Virus record (IMG/VR): IMGVR_UViG_3300035698_004487
Location: 1 to 41,104 of that record
Source: a virus
Length of the DNA: 41,104 nucleotides
Strand: one strand, 5' to 3'
The notes under the pieces are model-generated. The model was given only the letters and a program-made list of their open reading frames with translations, had not been told where the DNA came from and searched no databases. A program made the position numbers and the translations under genes. Below are positions 14,586 to 22,736 of this stretch, piece after piece. The stretch's first letter is position 1. Every line of letters begins with the position of its first letter.

Positions 14586-14816
14586 ATGTGCGATACAATG
14601 ACAGCAGGGAAAAGGGCTTACGGTATTGGGGAATGGCAAGTAGAGAATACTGTAACCACCCTGGATAGAAAGAAGCAACTAGAATTGAAAATACCAGAAT
14701 ATGAGAAGTATGATTTGGCAGACTATGAGAATCGGGTGCATCTTGCAGAGATTCGTTTGAATGAATCAAGAAATTATCTACAATCACTTAAGGATGAATT
14801 GAAGGGGATGCAATGA
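14586..14816 (+). CDS. Hypothetical 76-residue coiled-coil protein
   Basis: Short Cys-containing start, then a long charged helix of coiled-coil character (ENRVHLAEIRLNESRNYL). GAAGGGAA upstream of the start. Overlaps the P-loop gene by four bases (ATGA). No family is recognised. Confidence 0.62.
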   Translation: MCDTMTAGKRAYGIGEWQVENTVTTLDRKKQLELKIPEYEKYDLADYENRVHLAEIRLNESRNYLQSLKDELKGMQ

Positions 14817-15310
14817 AAGTGTTGATTAACTTATATGGTGGGCCAGGGTCTGGTAAGACAACCTCAGCCCATGGTCTTATGTACCACCTTAAATCTAAAG
14901 GTACCTTAGTAGAATATTTTAGAGAGGCAGTTAAAGATAGTGCCTATACCGGAACTATACGTACAGACTGGACAGATGTATCTATACTGGAATATAACTT
15001 AACTAACATTGAATTTTATTTAAAATACGTAGATATAGTTATAACAGATTTTCCAATAAAACTTCACAGGTATTATAATCCGGAACTTATTATTCCAGAG
15101 GTCGATGTAGCGCAGATAGATATATTTGTAAGAAGAACAAAAAAGTATGAGGTTGTAGGCAGGTATCAAAACGAAACCGAGGCCGGAGCTGCATCTAAAA
15201 AAATATCTACTCTCTGTGGTCCATTTACATTATATGTTGATGGGAATGATTCAGGACTGTCTCAGGTTCTCGAATATATCATTGACTATATTGCCCACAA
15301 AGGGAACTAA
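14813..15310 (+). CDS. P-loop NTPase, probable nucleotide or small-molecule kinase
   Basis: 165 residues with Walker A LYGGPGSGKTTSAHGL (about 7-22) and a hydrophobic strand ending in Asp, VDIVITDFPI (about 73-82), as Walker B. Size and architecture resemble phage AAA_28-type ATPases or adenylate/thymidylate-type kinases. I cannot assign a substrate. Last gene of the rightward operon, ending 26 bases before the A-tract of the bidirectional terminator. Confidence 0.72.
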   Translation: MKVLINLYGGPGSGKTTSAHGLMYHLKSKGTLVEYFREAVKDSAYTGTIRTDWTDVSILEYNLTNIEFYLKYVDIVITDFPIKLHRYYNPELIIPEVDVAQIDIFVRRTKKYEVVGRYQNETEAGAASKKISTLCGPFTLYVDGNDSGLSQVLEYIIDYIAHKGN

Positions 15311-15335
15311 TCGGAAATACCGAACAGTCCATATT

Positions 15336-15380
15336 AAAAAAGGCTCTCAGATGCGTTCTAAGGGCCCTTCTTTTTGTTTT
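15336..15380. terminator. Bidirectional intrinsic terminator between convergent operons
   Basis: Stem GGCTCT (15342-15347) with AGGGCC (15361-15366), one G-U pair, loop of 13 bases. Flanked by AAAAAA on the left (a U-run for leftward RNA) and CTTCTTTTTGTTTT on the right (for rightward RNA). It sits exactly between the last rightward and last leftward genes. Confidence 0.82.
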
Positions 15381-15390
15381 AGTAGCTAGA

Positions 15391-15837
15391 CTATCTCTTT
15401 TTCTTTGCTCTAATATCAATTAGTTCTTTCTTAACTTCCCGTATCTTGGCAATATCTTTAGGCTGTGCTGATAGAGATTTAATCTGCATACGTCCACCAA
15501 AGTAAAATACAATGATAACTGCTAATACGCCCCATAGGTTCTCAGGGACTGCTTGATATGCAACCATTATTTCTAAGAATAGATCTATATTGTTATAGGG
15601 TAAATATCCAATTAGCCAAAATACATAAGCTACAAATCCTATTCTAGGTAGTCTGTTTAGTGCGTTTATAAGAGAATCAAATAGTGTGTTACCTGAGCTA
15701 TCGAATTCAGACTTAAATTGTTCTTGAACGGCCTTATCTATTAGACCGTCTGATGCGTCTCTTGCGGCTTTAGATCCAAATACAGTTTTCACTAGATTGT
15801 TTACTGATCCAAATACCCCTATTATTGATGTCCACAT
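15391..15837 (-). CDS. Three-span holin (GTA/3TM holin-like)
   Basis: 148 residues, last gene of the late operon. The central half has FDSLINALNRLPRIGFVAYV, then hydrophobic spans (about 68-82, 85-97 and 103-116), an aromatic WGVLAVIIVFYFGGRM segment and a very basic tail ending RAKKKR. The ...NRLPR...lP..lW.vl..ii.FYFGgR pattern matches the 3TM holins of gene-transfer agents and many podophages. It would trigger lysis by opening the inner membrane to endolysin. The endolysin lies far away at 39773 on the other strand. Confidence 0.75.
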   Translation of the reverse strand: MWTSIIGVFGSVNNLVKTVFGSKAARDASDGLIDKAVQEQFKSEFDSSGNTLFDSLINALNRLPRIGFVAYVFWLIGYLPYNNIDLFLEIMVAYQAVPENLWGVLAVIIVFYFGGRMQIKSLSAQPKDIAKIREVKKELIDIRAKKKR

Positions 15838-15838
15838 A

Positions 15839-16288
15839 TTATATCTTTATCGCTCCTAATTTCTTTAGTATTTCTATGGTTGCCATATCATTAACTTTAC
15901 CTACTGTATCAACAGCTTTTAATTGATCCGTTAGGTTTCGTAGTCTCTCCTTCTCTTTCTTTATTTCAGTAAGATCCTGACCTTCTTCTATTGCTACAAG
16001 AGATTTTCTATCCATCTCTTCTAGTTTTTTATTCCTTTTATCCCTGAGGATACTTAACTGTTTACTTTTGACTTTATCTAGATCAATATCTACCTTAGTA
16101 CCCGCGGTTACATTAGTCCAGGCATCTCTATGCTCCCTATCTAAAGGAAGATCCTCTACAGTTATCTTCTCTACTAGAGTAAAATCTTTTATTGATACAT
16201 CTTGTTTAGCTAATTCACTATATATATCTCCTTTAACTATTGTCATAATAGCTATGGTTCCGTCTTTGTTTACTAGTTTATACATCAT
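15839..16288 (-). CDS. Tail-fibre-associated / fibre assembly-like protein
   Basis: 149 residues from the tandem ATGs at 16288/16285; an upstream TTG is possible but poor. N-terminal strands, then LPLDREHRDAWTN and a long helical region (QLSILRDKRNKKLEEMDRKS) with ALEEGQ-like spacing. This DReFRDAW plus helix pattern is common in proteins next to phage tail fibres and resembles the C-terminal part of fibre-assembly proteins. It sits between the fibre gene and the holin. Confidence 0.6.
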   Translation of the reverse strand: MMYKLVNKDGTIAIMTIVKGDIYSELAKQDVSIKDFTLVEKITVEDLPLDREHRDAWTNVTAGTKVDIDLDKVKSKQLSILRDKRNKKLEEMDRKSLVAIEEGQDLTEIKKEKERLRNLTDQLKAVDTVGKVNDMATIEILKKLGAIKI

Positions 16289-16289
16289 A

Positions 16290-17084
16290 TTATAAATCTC
16301 CAAATATAGTTACTGAGGTGTCTGCATAGTCTGTTATTGAAGCTGCAAAACTGTATGTTTGTATTCTCACACTACCAGTAGCCTTAGTTGTCGGGAAATC
16401 TATCCCTAAGGAACTAGTTGCTACAGCGTAGTTTACACTTGACATAGCTGTTGTGAAGTTCACTGTAGTATCCCCTACACCATTGTCTGTCAAAGAAGAT
16501 ACGTTGTAAGAGGATAAAATAGCAGTAGTGGTTATTGTTGTAAAGCTCACCCACATCTTAGCTGCACTCTCATGGTAATGTTGAGTAGCTGGTGCCACAT
16601 ATTTAGCAGCTTCTGTTCCAGTTTCTTGCTCTGCCTGAGAAGCCGCTGGGGCTCCGCCTCCCGCTGCTGCTTGAAATGTTGGTGCTGCGCCTGCCCCATT
16701 AGATGTAAGTATCTGTGTGGCTGTACCTACTGCTACTGTAGCCGGGTTTCCTGAAGCATCCCAAGTTATCAGTTCTCCATCAGTTCCTGCTGACAGGTCT
16801 GCTACATCTACATTAGATAAACTATTGCCAGTTCCATTAGCATCAAAGGTCTTGTTAGTTAATGTTAGTGTGTCGGAAGCTATAGCAGCATCTTGAGTAT
16901 CTACATAAGCTTTCGTACTTTGTTGTGTGGGGGCTTTAACTGCACTATCACTTACTAAATCATCTTCATCTAGTAAGTCGGATGTAGTTAGTACTTGTTC
17001 TTCCTTGGCTGCAGCATCATATACAGAAGACTTCATATCTCCGCTATCTGCTATATTACCTTTTAAATCTATATAAGTTGTCAT
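16290..17084 (-). CDS. Tail fibre protein
   Basis: 264 residues. Typical fibre features: TQQSTKAYVDTQDAA, TLTNKTFDANGTGNSLSNV (triple-strand shaft repeat type), a Gly/Ala-rich hinge, then a C-terminal head with SYNVSSLTDNGVGDTTVNF, a module found at the tips of many phage fibres. It probably contacts the host surface. Low-complexity Ser/Thr/Ala composition. Two larger fibre-like proteins lie upstream in the operon. Confidence 0.78.
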   Translation of the reverse strand: MTTYIDLKGNIADSGDMKSSVYDAAAKEEQVLTTSDLLDEDDLVSDSAVKAPTQQSTKAYVDTQDAAIASDTLTLTNKTFDANGTGNSLSNVDVADLSAGTDGELITWDASGNPATVAVGTATQILTSNGAGAAPTFQAAAGGGAPAASQAEQETGTEAAKYVAPATQHYHESAAKMWVSFTTITTTAILSSYNVSSLTDNGVGDTTVNFTTAMSSVNYAVATSSLGIDFPTTKATGSVRIQTYSFAASITDYADTSVTIFGDL

Positions 17085-17323
17085 TACATACCTAAATATT
17101 TTGTTATGAAAATGTACCCTACTGTTATAGCTGTTGTAGCTATAGGTATAAGGATTATAGAGGCACCTTTTACTTTGTCTATTAAATGCTCTACCACTTC
17201 TAGTCTGTTCTCTATTTCTACCATTTTCTTAGTACGTTTCTCAATATGTTGGAGGTCATTTTTAATAACCGCCAAGCTCACTGAAATATCTATTAAAGTT
17301 TCATTTATTTTCTTATTGTTCAT
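17084..17323 (-). CDS. XhlA-like coiled-coil protein with C-terminal membrane span
   Basis: 79 residues. Residues 1-50 form a charged helix (NDLQHIEKRTKKMVEIENRL) of coiled-coil character; residues 54-75 (ASIILIPIATTAITVGYIF) are one membrane span. This layout is that of XhlA/hemolysin-type lysis helpers and some spanin-like proteins. The overlap with the fibre gene and the position 1.2 kb from the holin support a lysis role. Weak alternative: a tail membrane-contact protein. Confidence 0.62.
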   Translation of the reverse strand: MNNKKINETLIDISVSLAVIKNDLQHIEKRTKKMVEIENRLEVVEHLIDKVKGASIILIPIATTAITVGYIFITKYLGM

Positions 17324-17324
17324 A

Positions 17325-18263
17325 TTAAATCCCTTCTATTTCATATACAGCTAGTTGAGACACTCCTGCTTTAAATCTAATATTACTCAATAGTGACCTG
17401 GATTGATTTATCCATACATCTTGAGTACTACTATTTTCCTGACTACCTTGTAATTTTATAGTCGTTGCAGAAGTAGATCCAGAGTCAACTATGTAGAAAA
17501 ATGGAATTGCATTTACAAAGTTATTAACCTGCTCCCCCAACATAGACGCTGGTTCTCTGCTTCCTGCAGTAGCCCCTACTAGTATATCAGATGCGTCTCT
17601 ATCAAATTTAAACACTGGAGCATAGCCTGCGCTGTATCCAGATGCGTTAATAGTACCTACTATTAGAAGTTTGCTCGTAGCAGACGTAGGTGTGATTGTA
17701 GCGCTTAGTCCCGTATCAAACCAGGTACCTGCTGTAGCAGAAATGTTTGAAGAAGTTGTCAATGTACTTATGACAGGGGCCTGCAATAATCCTCCTCCAA
17801 TTGTCATAGATAAAGCCATTATCATAGATTGTGTAGCAAAGTTTATATCTGACGTTGCTGCAGTATCAGAGTTAGCTCTCCAAGTTCCTGTGACATTACT
17901 TGCGCCAATGTTCTGCATTCCTCCACCAATAGTATATTCTGATATTGATGTAGAAGCTCCTGAGGAGTAGGCCCCGGAGGAGTGAAACCTACTGGTATTA
18001 TTCCCAAACATCATAGATAGACTAGCTCCAGGGGCATCATGTGTGTACATAGGAGAGCCGTTTTCATTTATGTTCAGTGCCATTCCATTACTGCAGTTAC
18101 CATTGATTGTCGCAAGAACTAGATCGTACGTGGTGCCCGCAGGCTTAGTACAGTTTAATCTTTCTGGTATGAAGTAAGGTGTCAGCGAGGTCTGACTTCC
18201 AATGTCAGCAGAGCCCCAAACTTCTAACTTACTGTAGCGGATATAATTAAGTGTGTTTTTCAT
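17325..18263 (-). CDS. Tail fibre or tip protein
   Basis: 312 residues, Ser/Thr/Gly-rich. The C-terminal half has TWFDTGLSATITPTSATSKL and a strand-rich jelly-roll-like remainder. The same module appears in divergent form at the C-terminus of the neighbouring 405-residue fibre (YSDVTGVTQTITPTSINSRF), indicating duplication. Probable receptor-binding or trimerising tip. Confidence 0.7.
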   Translation of the reverse strand: MKNTLNYIRYSKLEVWGSADIGSQTSLTPYFIPERLNCTKPAGTTYDLVLATINGNCSNGMALNINENGSPMYTHDAPGASLSMMFGNNTSRFHSSGAYSSGASTSISEYTIGGGMQNIGASNVTGTWRANSDTAATSDINFATQSMIMALSMTIGGGLLQAPVISTLTTSSNISATAGTWFDTGLSATITPTSATSKLLIVGTINASGYSAGYAPVFKFDRDASDILVGATAGSREPASMLGEQVNNFVNAIPFFYIVDSGSTSATTIKLQGSQENSSTQDVWINQSRSLLSNIRFKAGVSQLAVYEIEGI

Positions 18264-18273
18264 TCTGTTTACC

Positions 18274-19491
18274 TTATAGTATTTCTATTATGTTGAATTG
18301 TGAGAACATTCTCGGATTATTTACATTGTCTGTATCTGCGTATGTGGCATTAGTTGTTAATGTGGATGTAGTGTTTGAAGTTGCCATAACTTTAATTGTA
18401 AATTCTTTTACAGAGTTTGGTTCGTAAATCTCCATCATAAAACTACTTTGTATGTCCTGCGTATAAGTCCAAGAAGAGTTACCCATTCCATCTGGTTTCT
18501 TCAATACGTCCTGAAAAGATTTTGATATGGGTCTACCATCAACAAAGAAGTCTAATATTACATGGGCGGACGAAGAAGTAATACTTCCCATGTAGACTAC
18601 TAAAAACCTAGAGTTTATAGAAGTAGGTGTTATTGTTTGCGTTACTCCCGTTACATCCGAATAGACATTTGCTGTTAGGGCTATAGACGACTTGTCATCT
18701 TTGTTAACAGTATAGATATTTTTTATAGTTCCATCTGCTCCGCCTGCTCCAATACCTAAATTAGTTTGTATTGTAGCTAAGTCTGGGGCTGATATTGAAG
18801 TAAGTCCTAGTAGACCTGCTTCTACAATGTTAGTTATAGTAGCTTTAAATGGAGCTGTTCCAGAAACATCATAGAAAGGTAAGTGATCTCCTCCTGCTAA
18901 TGTAGTGGAAGCTGTAAGTGCGCTTATATCGAATGCTGCAGCAGATACTAAAGATCCAATAGTTGCAAATTCTAGTGCTGTTGCACCTGCGTTCCATTTC
19001 CATAGACCATCTGCTAGAGGACTTCCTACTTCAAGACTTCCTAAGTCATTTGTATCTGCTAACTGTACTGCTTGAACACCTTGTGCTGAACTTAGTAGTT
19101 GAGCTATTAGCATCTGTCTGTCTGCCATAGTAGTGATACTATCTAGATTTAGACTGCCTGTGGCATTGAAGTTAGTACCTTGTACAAGTTGTATGTCGTT
19201 AATTAGATAGACATTAGTTCCTGTAGCAGGTGCTGTGTTGAATGTTATATTAGCAAGTGCTGGGGATGTTCCCGTAAGGGTTACTGTATATCCTGTAGCT
19301 CCTGCGCCATTCTCCACTAAGGTTACTTCTACATCTGTAGCTACTATCTTAGTCTTTACTATCATCTCATGTGTACTGGCAGTAGCTGCGAACACTAAGA
19401 ACGCTTTGCTTCCACTATCTGTAGAGAAGACCGTTGTTGAATCATTTCCTGCGTAGGTTACAATCTTATCGTATGTTGTGCCTATTGTCAT
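18274..19491 (-). CDS. Tail fibre, T7 gp17-like attachment domain
   Basis: 405 residues. The N-terminus (about 1-150) follows the T7 gp17 attachment-domain pattern: repeated strands (VEVTLVENGAGATGYTVTL), an IQLVQGTNFNATGSLNLDS stretch and DRQMLIAQLLSSAQ, equivalent to the T7-type ..tdf.....f....le.alDr..m..Q. sequence that plugs into the tail. The C-terminus carries the ITPTS module shared with the next protein. It directly follows the gp16-like internal protein, the T7 gene order. Confidence 0.82.
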   Translation of the reverse strand: MTIGTTYDKIVTYAGNDSTTVFSTDSGSKAFLVFAATASTHEMIVKTKIVATDVEVTLVENGAGATGYTVTLTGTSPALANITFNTAPATGTNVYLINDIQLVQGTNFNATGSLNLDSITTMADRQMLIAQLLSSAQGVQAVQLADTNDLGSLEVGSPLADGLWKWNAGATALEFATIGSLVSAAAFDISALTASTTLAGGDHLPFYDVSGTAPFKATITNIVEAGLLGLTSISAPDLATIQTNLGIGAGGADGTIKNIYTVNKDDKSSIALTANVYSDVTGVTQTITPTSINSRFLVVYMGSITSSSAHVILDFFVDGRPISKSFQDVLKKPDGMGNSSWTYTQDIQSSFMMEIYEPNSVKEFTIKVMATSNTTSTLTTNATYADTDNVNNPRMFSQFNIIEIL

Positions 19492-19495
19492 TTTA

Positions 19496-22400
19496 TTACT
19501 CCGTTAATTGTTCAAGTGGGTACATTACGTACTTCTGGTTCATTGTGGCTGTTGCGGCTGCTATAAACGCTGCATCCTTAGCGGTCATTTTACCATCAAC
19601 TGCCTTATTAATTATTTTGTTGAGGTTTTGAAATACTGATGCAGACGGTCCGACGAGCTGGTTAATTAGTGTTGTGTTCCCGTTATAGTATCTGCCTCCA
19701 CCTTTTTCGGCGTTTACTAGTGATCTAAGACCTAAACCAAACTGATCTGCTGTCTCCACTAGGTAATCTACTCCTGCGAAACTCCCTGAACGTGAGAAAG
19801 CTTCTGCAACTAGGTTGCCTGGATCAAAGTTAGGTCCATCTTCTCGCATACTTGCTTTAAGGGTGTATGCAATTGCACCTAACATCATTCTTCCCACTAC
19901 TCTAGATCCTCCTCTAGCTCCTGATTTAAGATCTCTTCCAGCATACCTAGATATACCTCCAAGCATAAATCCTTTAAGCATCGCGAAAGGTTGTAGTAAT
20001 GGATTATCTAATAGGAATGGTTTATCTCCGATACCTGGCTCGATAACTGAAAACTCTGAAGTGTTTTGTTTAATCTTTGCCGTAATATCATCTACAATTC
20101 GTGTATTCCAAGTGCTGATATCGGGATTGTTTTTATATTCCTTGTATATTGCTTTTAGTTTAGTTTCGTTTAAAGCTAATCTATCTAAGAATTCTGTACT
20201 CTCTTCTGTTATTTTACCTATTCCGCCTTCGTCAGCTATTTTTCCTAGGTTAACTATAGATACCATGTTTTCTTTAAAAGCTACCCCTTTAAGTCCATTA
20301 TTCCATCCTGTCATACCATTTGCGGTAAAGAACACTGATTGTGCCCATCTAAGGTACTCAGAAGCCTTTTTAGGGGTTACTCCGAATATAGCTCCTCTAT
20401 CAGCTGCATTCATGGATAGATCTACTGAATCTCCGTGCATTTTAGCTACACGACTATCTAGACCTGTAAGTTGTTTAATTCCCATTCTCTTGAAGAACTT
20501 ATTGTTAAGTCCTAACTCCTCTGGGTTTGTAATTCCTTTTACGCCTGGCTGCATACGTCCGAATGAAGTGAACATCAAATCATCTAGGAAGTTAACTAGA
20601 TCGGTAACCTGAGCGATAATACCTGCAGGAAGTAGTGCAACGTTTACTGCAACCCTTAGAGATTCTACTCCAGTTTCTACCCAACCATATGACCTATTGC
20701 CATCCGACCTTAGACCATTTGCTCTGTTCATTATTCCTTGACCGTTCTCTAATTGAGCTAGCATTTCTTGCTTTTCTGCAATTACTTGATCTTTAGTCAT
20801 AAGTTTTATTCTTTCTTTGAATTCAGATCTAATCTGCTCATCAAATTGTTTCATTGGATCATGAGTTCCAAATCTTCTATGTGTTTCCTGTCTAGTTACT
20901 ATCCCACGAATAGATTTGGTGGTAGAGCTAGCGTAATCAGTATCCATTACTGGAGCCAATACAGCCCAGTCTACATTATGTCCTGACTTGCCAATCTTGC
21001 CTGTAGTATGTTTAGCAAAATGATCTTTAGTTTTTCCTGCTAATATATCTTCACCAAACTTCTCTGCCTGTCTTGCATAGCTTTTTTTAACTAGTGTTGC
21101 ATTAGTTCTAAAGTTATCAAAGTTCTCTGAGATTGTTTTAGGGTCTTTAGCAAAGCTTAAATATTCATCTAACATTTCTTCACCTTTAGTTCCTTTAACG
21201 GCTTCTCTGAACTCATCCAGATTTTTAGCCATTAGCTTCCCGGACTTAGTTATTTTAAATCCTAGATGTTTCAATTGAGATTCTATTTCTACGAATCTTG
21301 CAGATTTCTTGACATCGGCAGATCTAAACGCTCTTTCGAACATTTTATTGCCTCCCTGTATGTCATCCATATACTTGTCTGCAGATATAGTTTTATTTGG
21401 TGCCCATCCTTTCTCTAGATCAACCCCTTCAATGTCTCCGTTAAGTTTAGATCTCTGACCTATTTCTTTATATGTAGGTCTAGTTACTGTTTTGTAAAAA
21501 TCATCTACTTCATCTATTCCACTAGAAATGAAATCATTAAGCAATCTACCTTCATTAGCAACTTCCAATTCTCTTAACTTAGTAGAAAATCCTTCTAAAT
21601 CTAGGTCGCCTCCTCTAGCCTTGTAGTTAGGGAAGTGATTATCTGAGAAACTATTTAATAGTCCATCATACCGTATAGATACTGTTTCAATAGAAGATTC
21701 AAGGGATGCTGGGCTTCCACCTTTAACTAGCTTAAATGCAGTACCAGATAATTTATTGACGAAGTCACTTGCGGCACTATAGACTGATGTTGCCATTCTG
21801 GTTCTAGGGTTAAGTTTACCTACTGTCTTATCATATACTGGAGATAGGTGTTTAGTTATAAACCCTTCTGGGTCTTGAATTCTATTGCCTGGAATGAAAT
21901 CATCTACTAAGCTATCTTCAACTAAATCATCCTGTACCTTTTTAACTACATTGCTGGGAAGGTTGGCCAACTTCTTAGCTTTACCAAAATCTACCATTGT
22001 ATGTACAAATCCACCAAATAGTCCTGCAAGAGCTACCTGAGGTATAATCTCCTCCATAGGCCTACTCCAAACTGTCTGTCCTGAGATTTCTCTAAGGGCC
22101 TCTGCAGATCCGAACTGTGCAGTACCTGATGCTAGTGATAACATCTTAGCAGAGCGTATGTAGTCTGAACTTAGATTCTTAGCTCTATCCGCAGTCTTTA
22201 ACGCTTGTGCCATCTTCTTGGCTACTATAAATGATTTTATGGGAATGGCGGTAGATATATCAAATACTCCACCTGCTATAGAACCAATCACTGCTGCGAA
22301 ATCGTTTGCATCATAGTCAGGATCAAAGATTCTATCTTCTATTTCTTTTTGTTGATTAAGTCTAAGTAGTGTATCTGTAGCGTGTTGCTCATTTCTAAGT

Positions 22401-22735
22401 CCTGAAAAGTCAGACATAAATCTTTTTCTGAATTCTGGATCTTGACTTAAGAACGTTTGAGATTGTGTACCACTAAACCCTTCTTCTCTTTCGTATATGA
22501 ATGGATTTGTTATGGCTTCCACAATACCTGTAGCTGTTTGATTGATACCTGCATACTGTGCATAGTCACTAACATCACTAAAGAATGTTTGTTGAGGCTC
22601 TCCGGTAAATGTAGCTCCCGTCTCTATACCTGAAACCACTGGGGCAGTATCAAACTGAGGTGCTACCTGAACTTCCTGGTTAGCTGTCCCATCTTGATAT
22701 TTATTCATTATCGCTAGTAAATCCTTATCTTTCAT
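19496..22735 (-). CDS. Large internal virion / DNA-ejection protein (T7 gp16 position)
   Basis: 1079 residues (T7 gp16 has 1318). Mostly helical, with hydrophobic Gly/Ala patches such as VIGSIAGGVFDISTAI (about 145-160) and VALAGLFGGFVHTM that could insert into membranes during ejection. I see no clear transglycosylase motif of the kind T7 gp16 has at its N-terminus. Function is assigned from size, order (after gp14- and gp15-like genes, before the fibre) and composition. Long opposite-strand frames here are shadows. Confidence 0.75.
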   Translation of the reverse strand: MKDKDLLAIMNKYQDGTANQEVQVAPQFDTAPVVSGIETGATFTGEPQQTFFSDVSDYAQYAGINQTATGIVEAITNPFIYEREEGFSGTQSQTFLSQDPEFRKRFMSDFSGLRNEQHATDTLLRLNQQKEIEDRIFDPDYDANDFAAVIGSIAGGVFDISTAIPIKSFIVAKKMAQALKTADRAKNLSSDYIRSAKMLSLASGTAQFGSAEALREISGQTVWSRPMEEIIPQVALAGLFGGFVHTMVDFGKAKKLANLPSNVVKKVQDDLVEDSLVDDFIPGNRIQDPEGFITKHLSPVYDKTVGKLNPRTRMATSVYSAASDFVNKLSGTAFKLVKGGSPASLESSIETVSIRYDGLLNSFSDNHFPNYKARGGDLDLEGFSTKLRELEVANEGRLLNDFISSGIDEVDDFYKTVTRPTYKEIGQRSKLNGDIEGVDLEKGWAPNKTISADKYMDDIQGGNKMFERAFRSADVKKSARFVEIESQLKHLGFKITKSGKLMAKNLDEFREAVKGTKGEEMLDEYLSFAKDPKTISENFDNFRTNATLVKKSYARQAEKFGEDILAGKTKDHFAKHTTGKIGKSGHNVDWAVLAPVMDTDYASSTTKSIRGIVTRQETHRRFGTHDPMKQFDEQIRSEFKERIKLMTKDQVIAEKQEMLAQLENGQGIMNRANGLRSDGNRSYGWVETGVESLRVAVNVALLPAGIIAQVTDLVNFLDDLMFTSFGRMQPGVKGITNPEELGLNNKFFKRMGIKQLTGLDSRVAKMHGDSVDLSMNAADRGAIFGVTPKKASEYLRWAQSVFFTANGMTGWNNGLKGVAFKENMVSIVNLGKIADEGGIGKITEESTEFLDRLALNETKLKAIYKEYKNNPDISTWNTRIVDDITAKIKQNTSEFSVIEPGIGDKPFLLDNPLLQPFAMLKGFMLGGISRYAGRDLKSGARGGSRVVGRMMLGAIAYTLKASMREDGPNFDPGNLVAEAFSRSGSFAGVDYLVETADQFGLGLRSLVNAEKGGGRYYNGNTTLINQLVGPSASVFQNLNKIINKAVDGKMTAKDAAFIAAATATMNQKYVMYPLEQLTE

Positions 22736-22736
22736 A

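Noticed and set aside
19815-20612. A 265-codon plus-strand frame.
   Set aside because: It lies wholly opposite the gp16-like gene, has Pro/Ser/Leu-rich shadow composition and no ribosome binding site.
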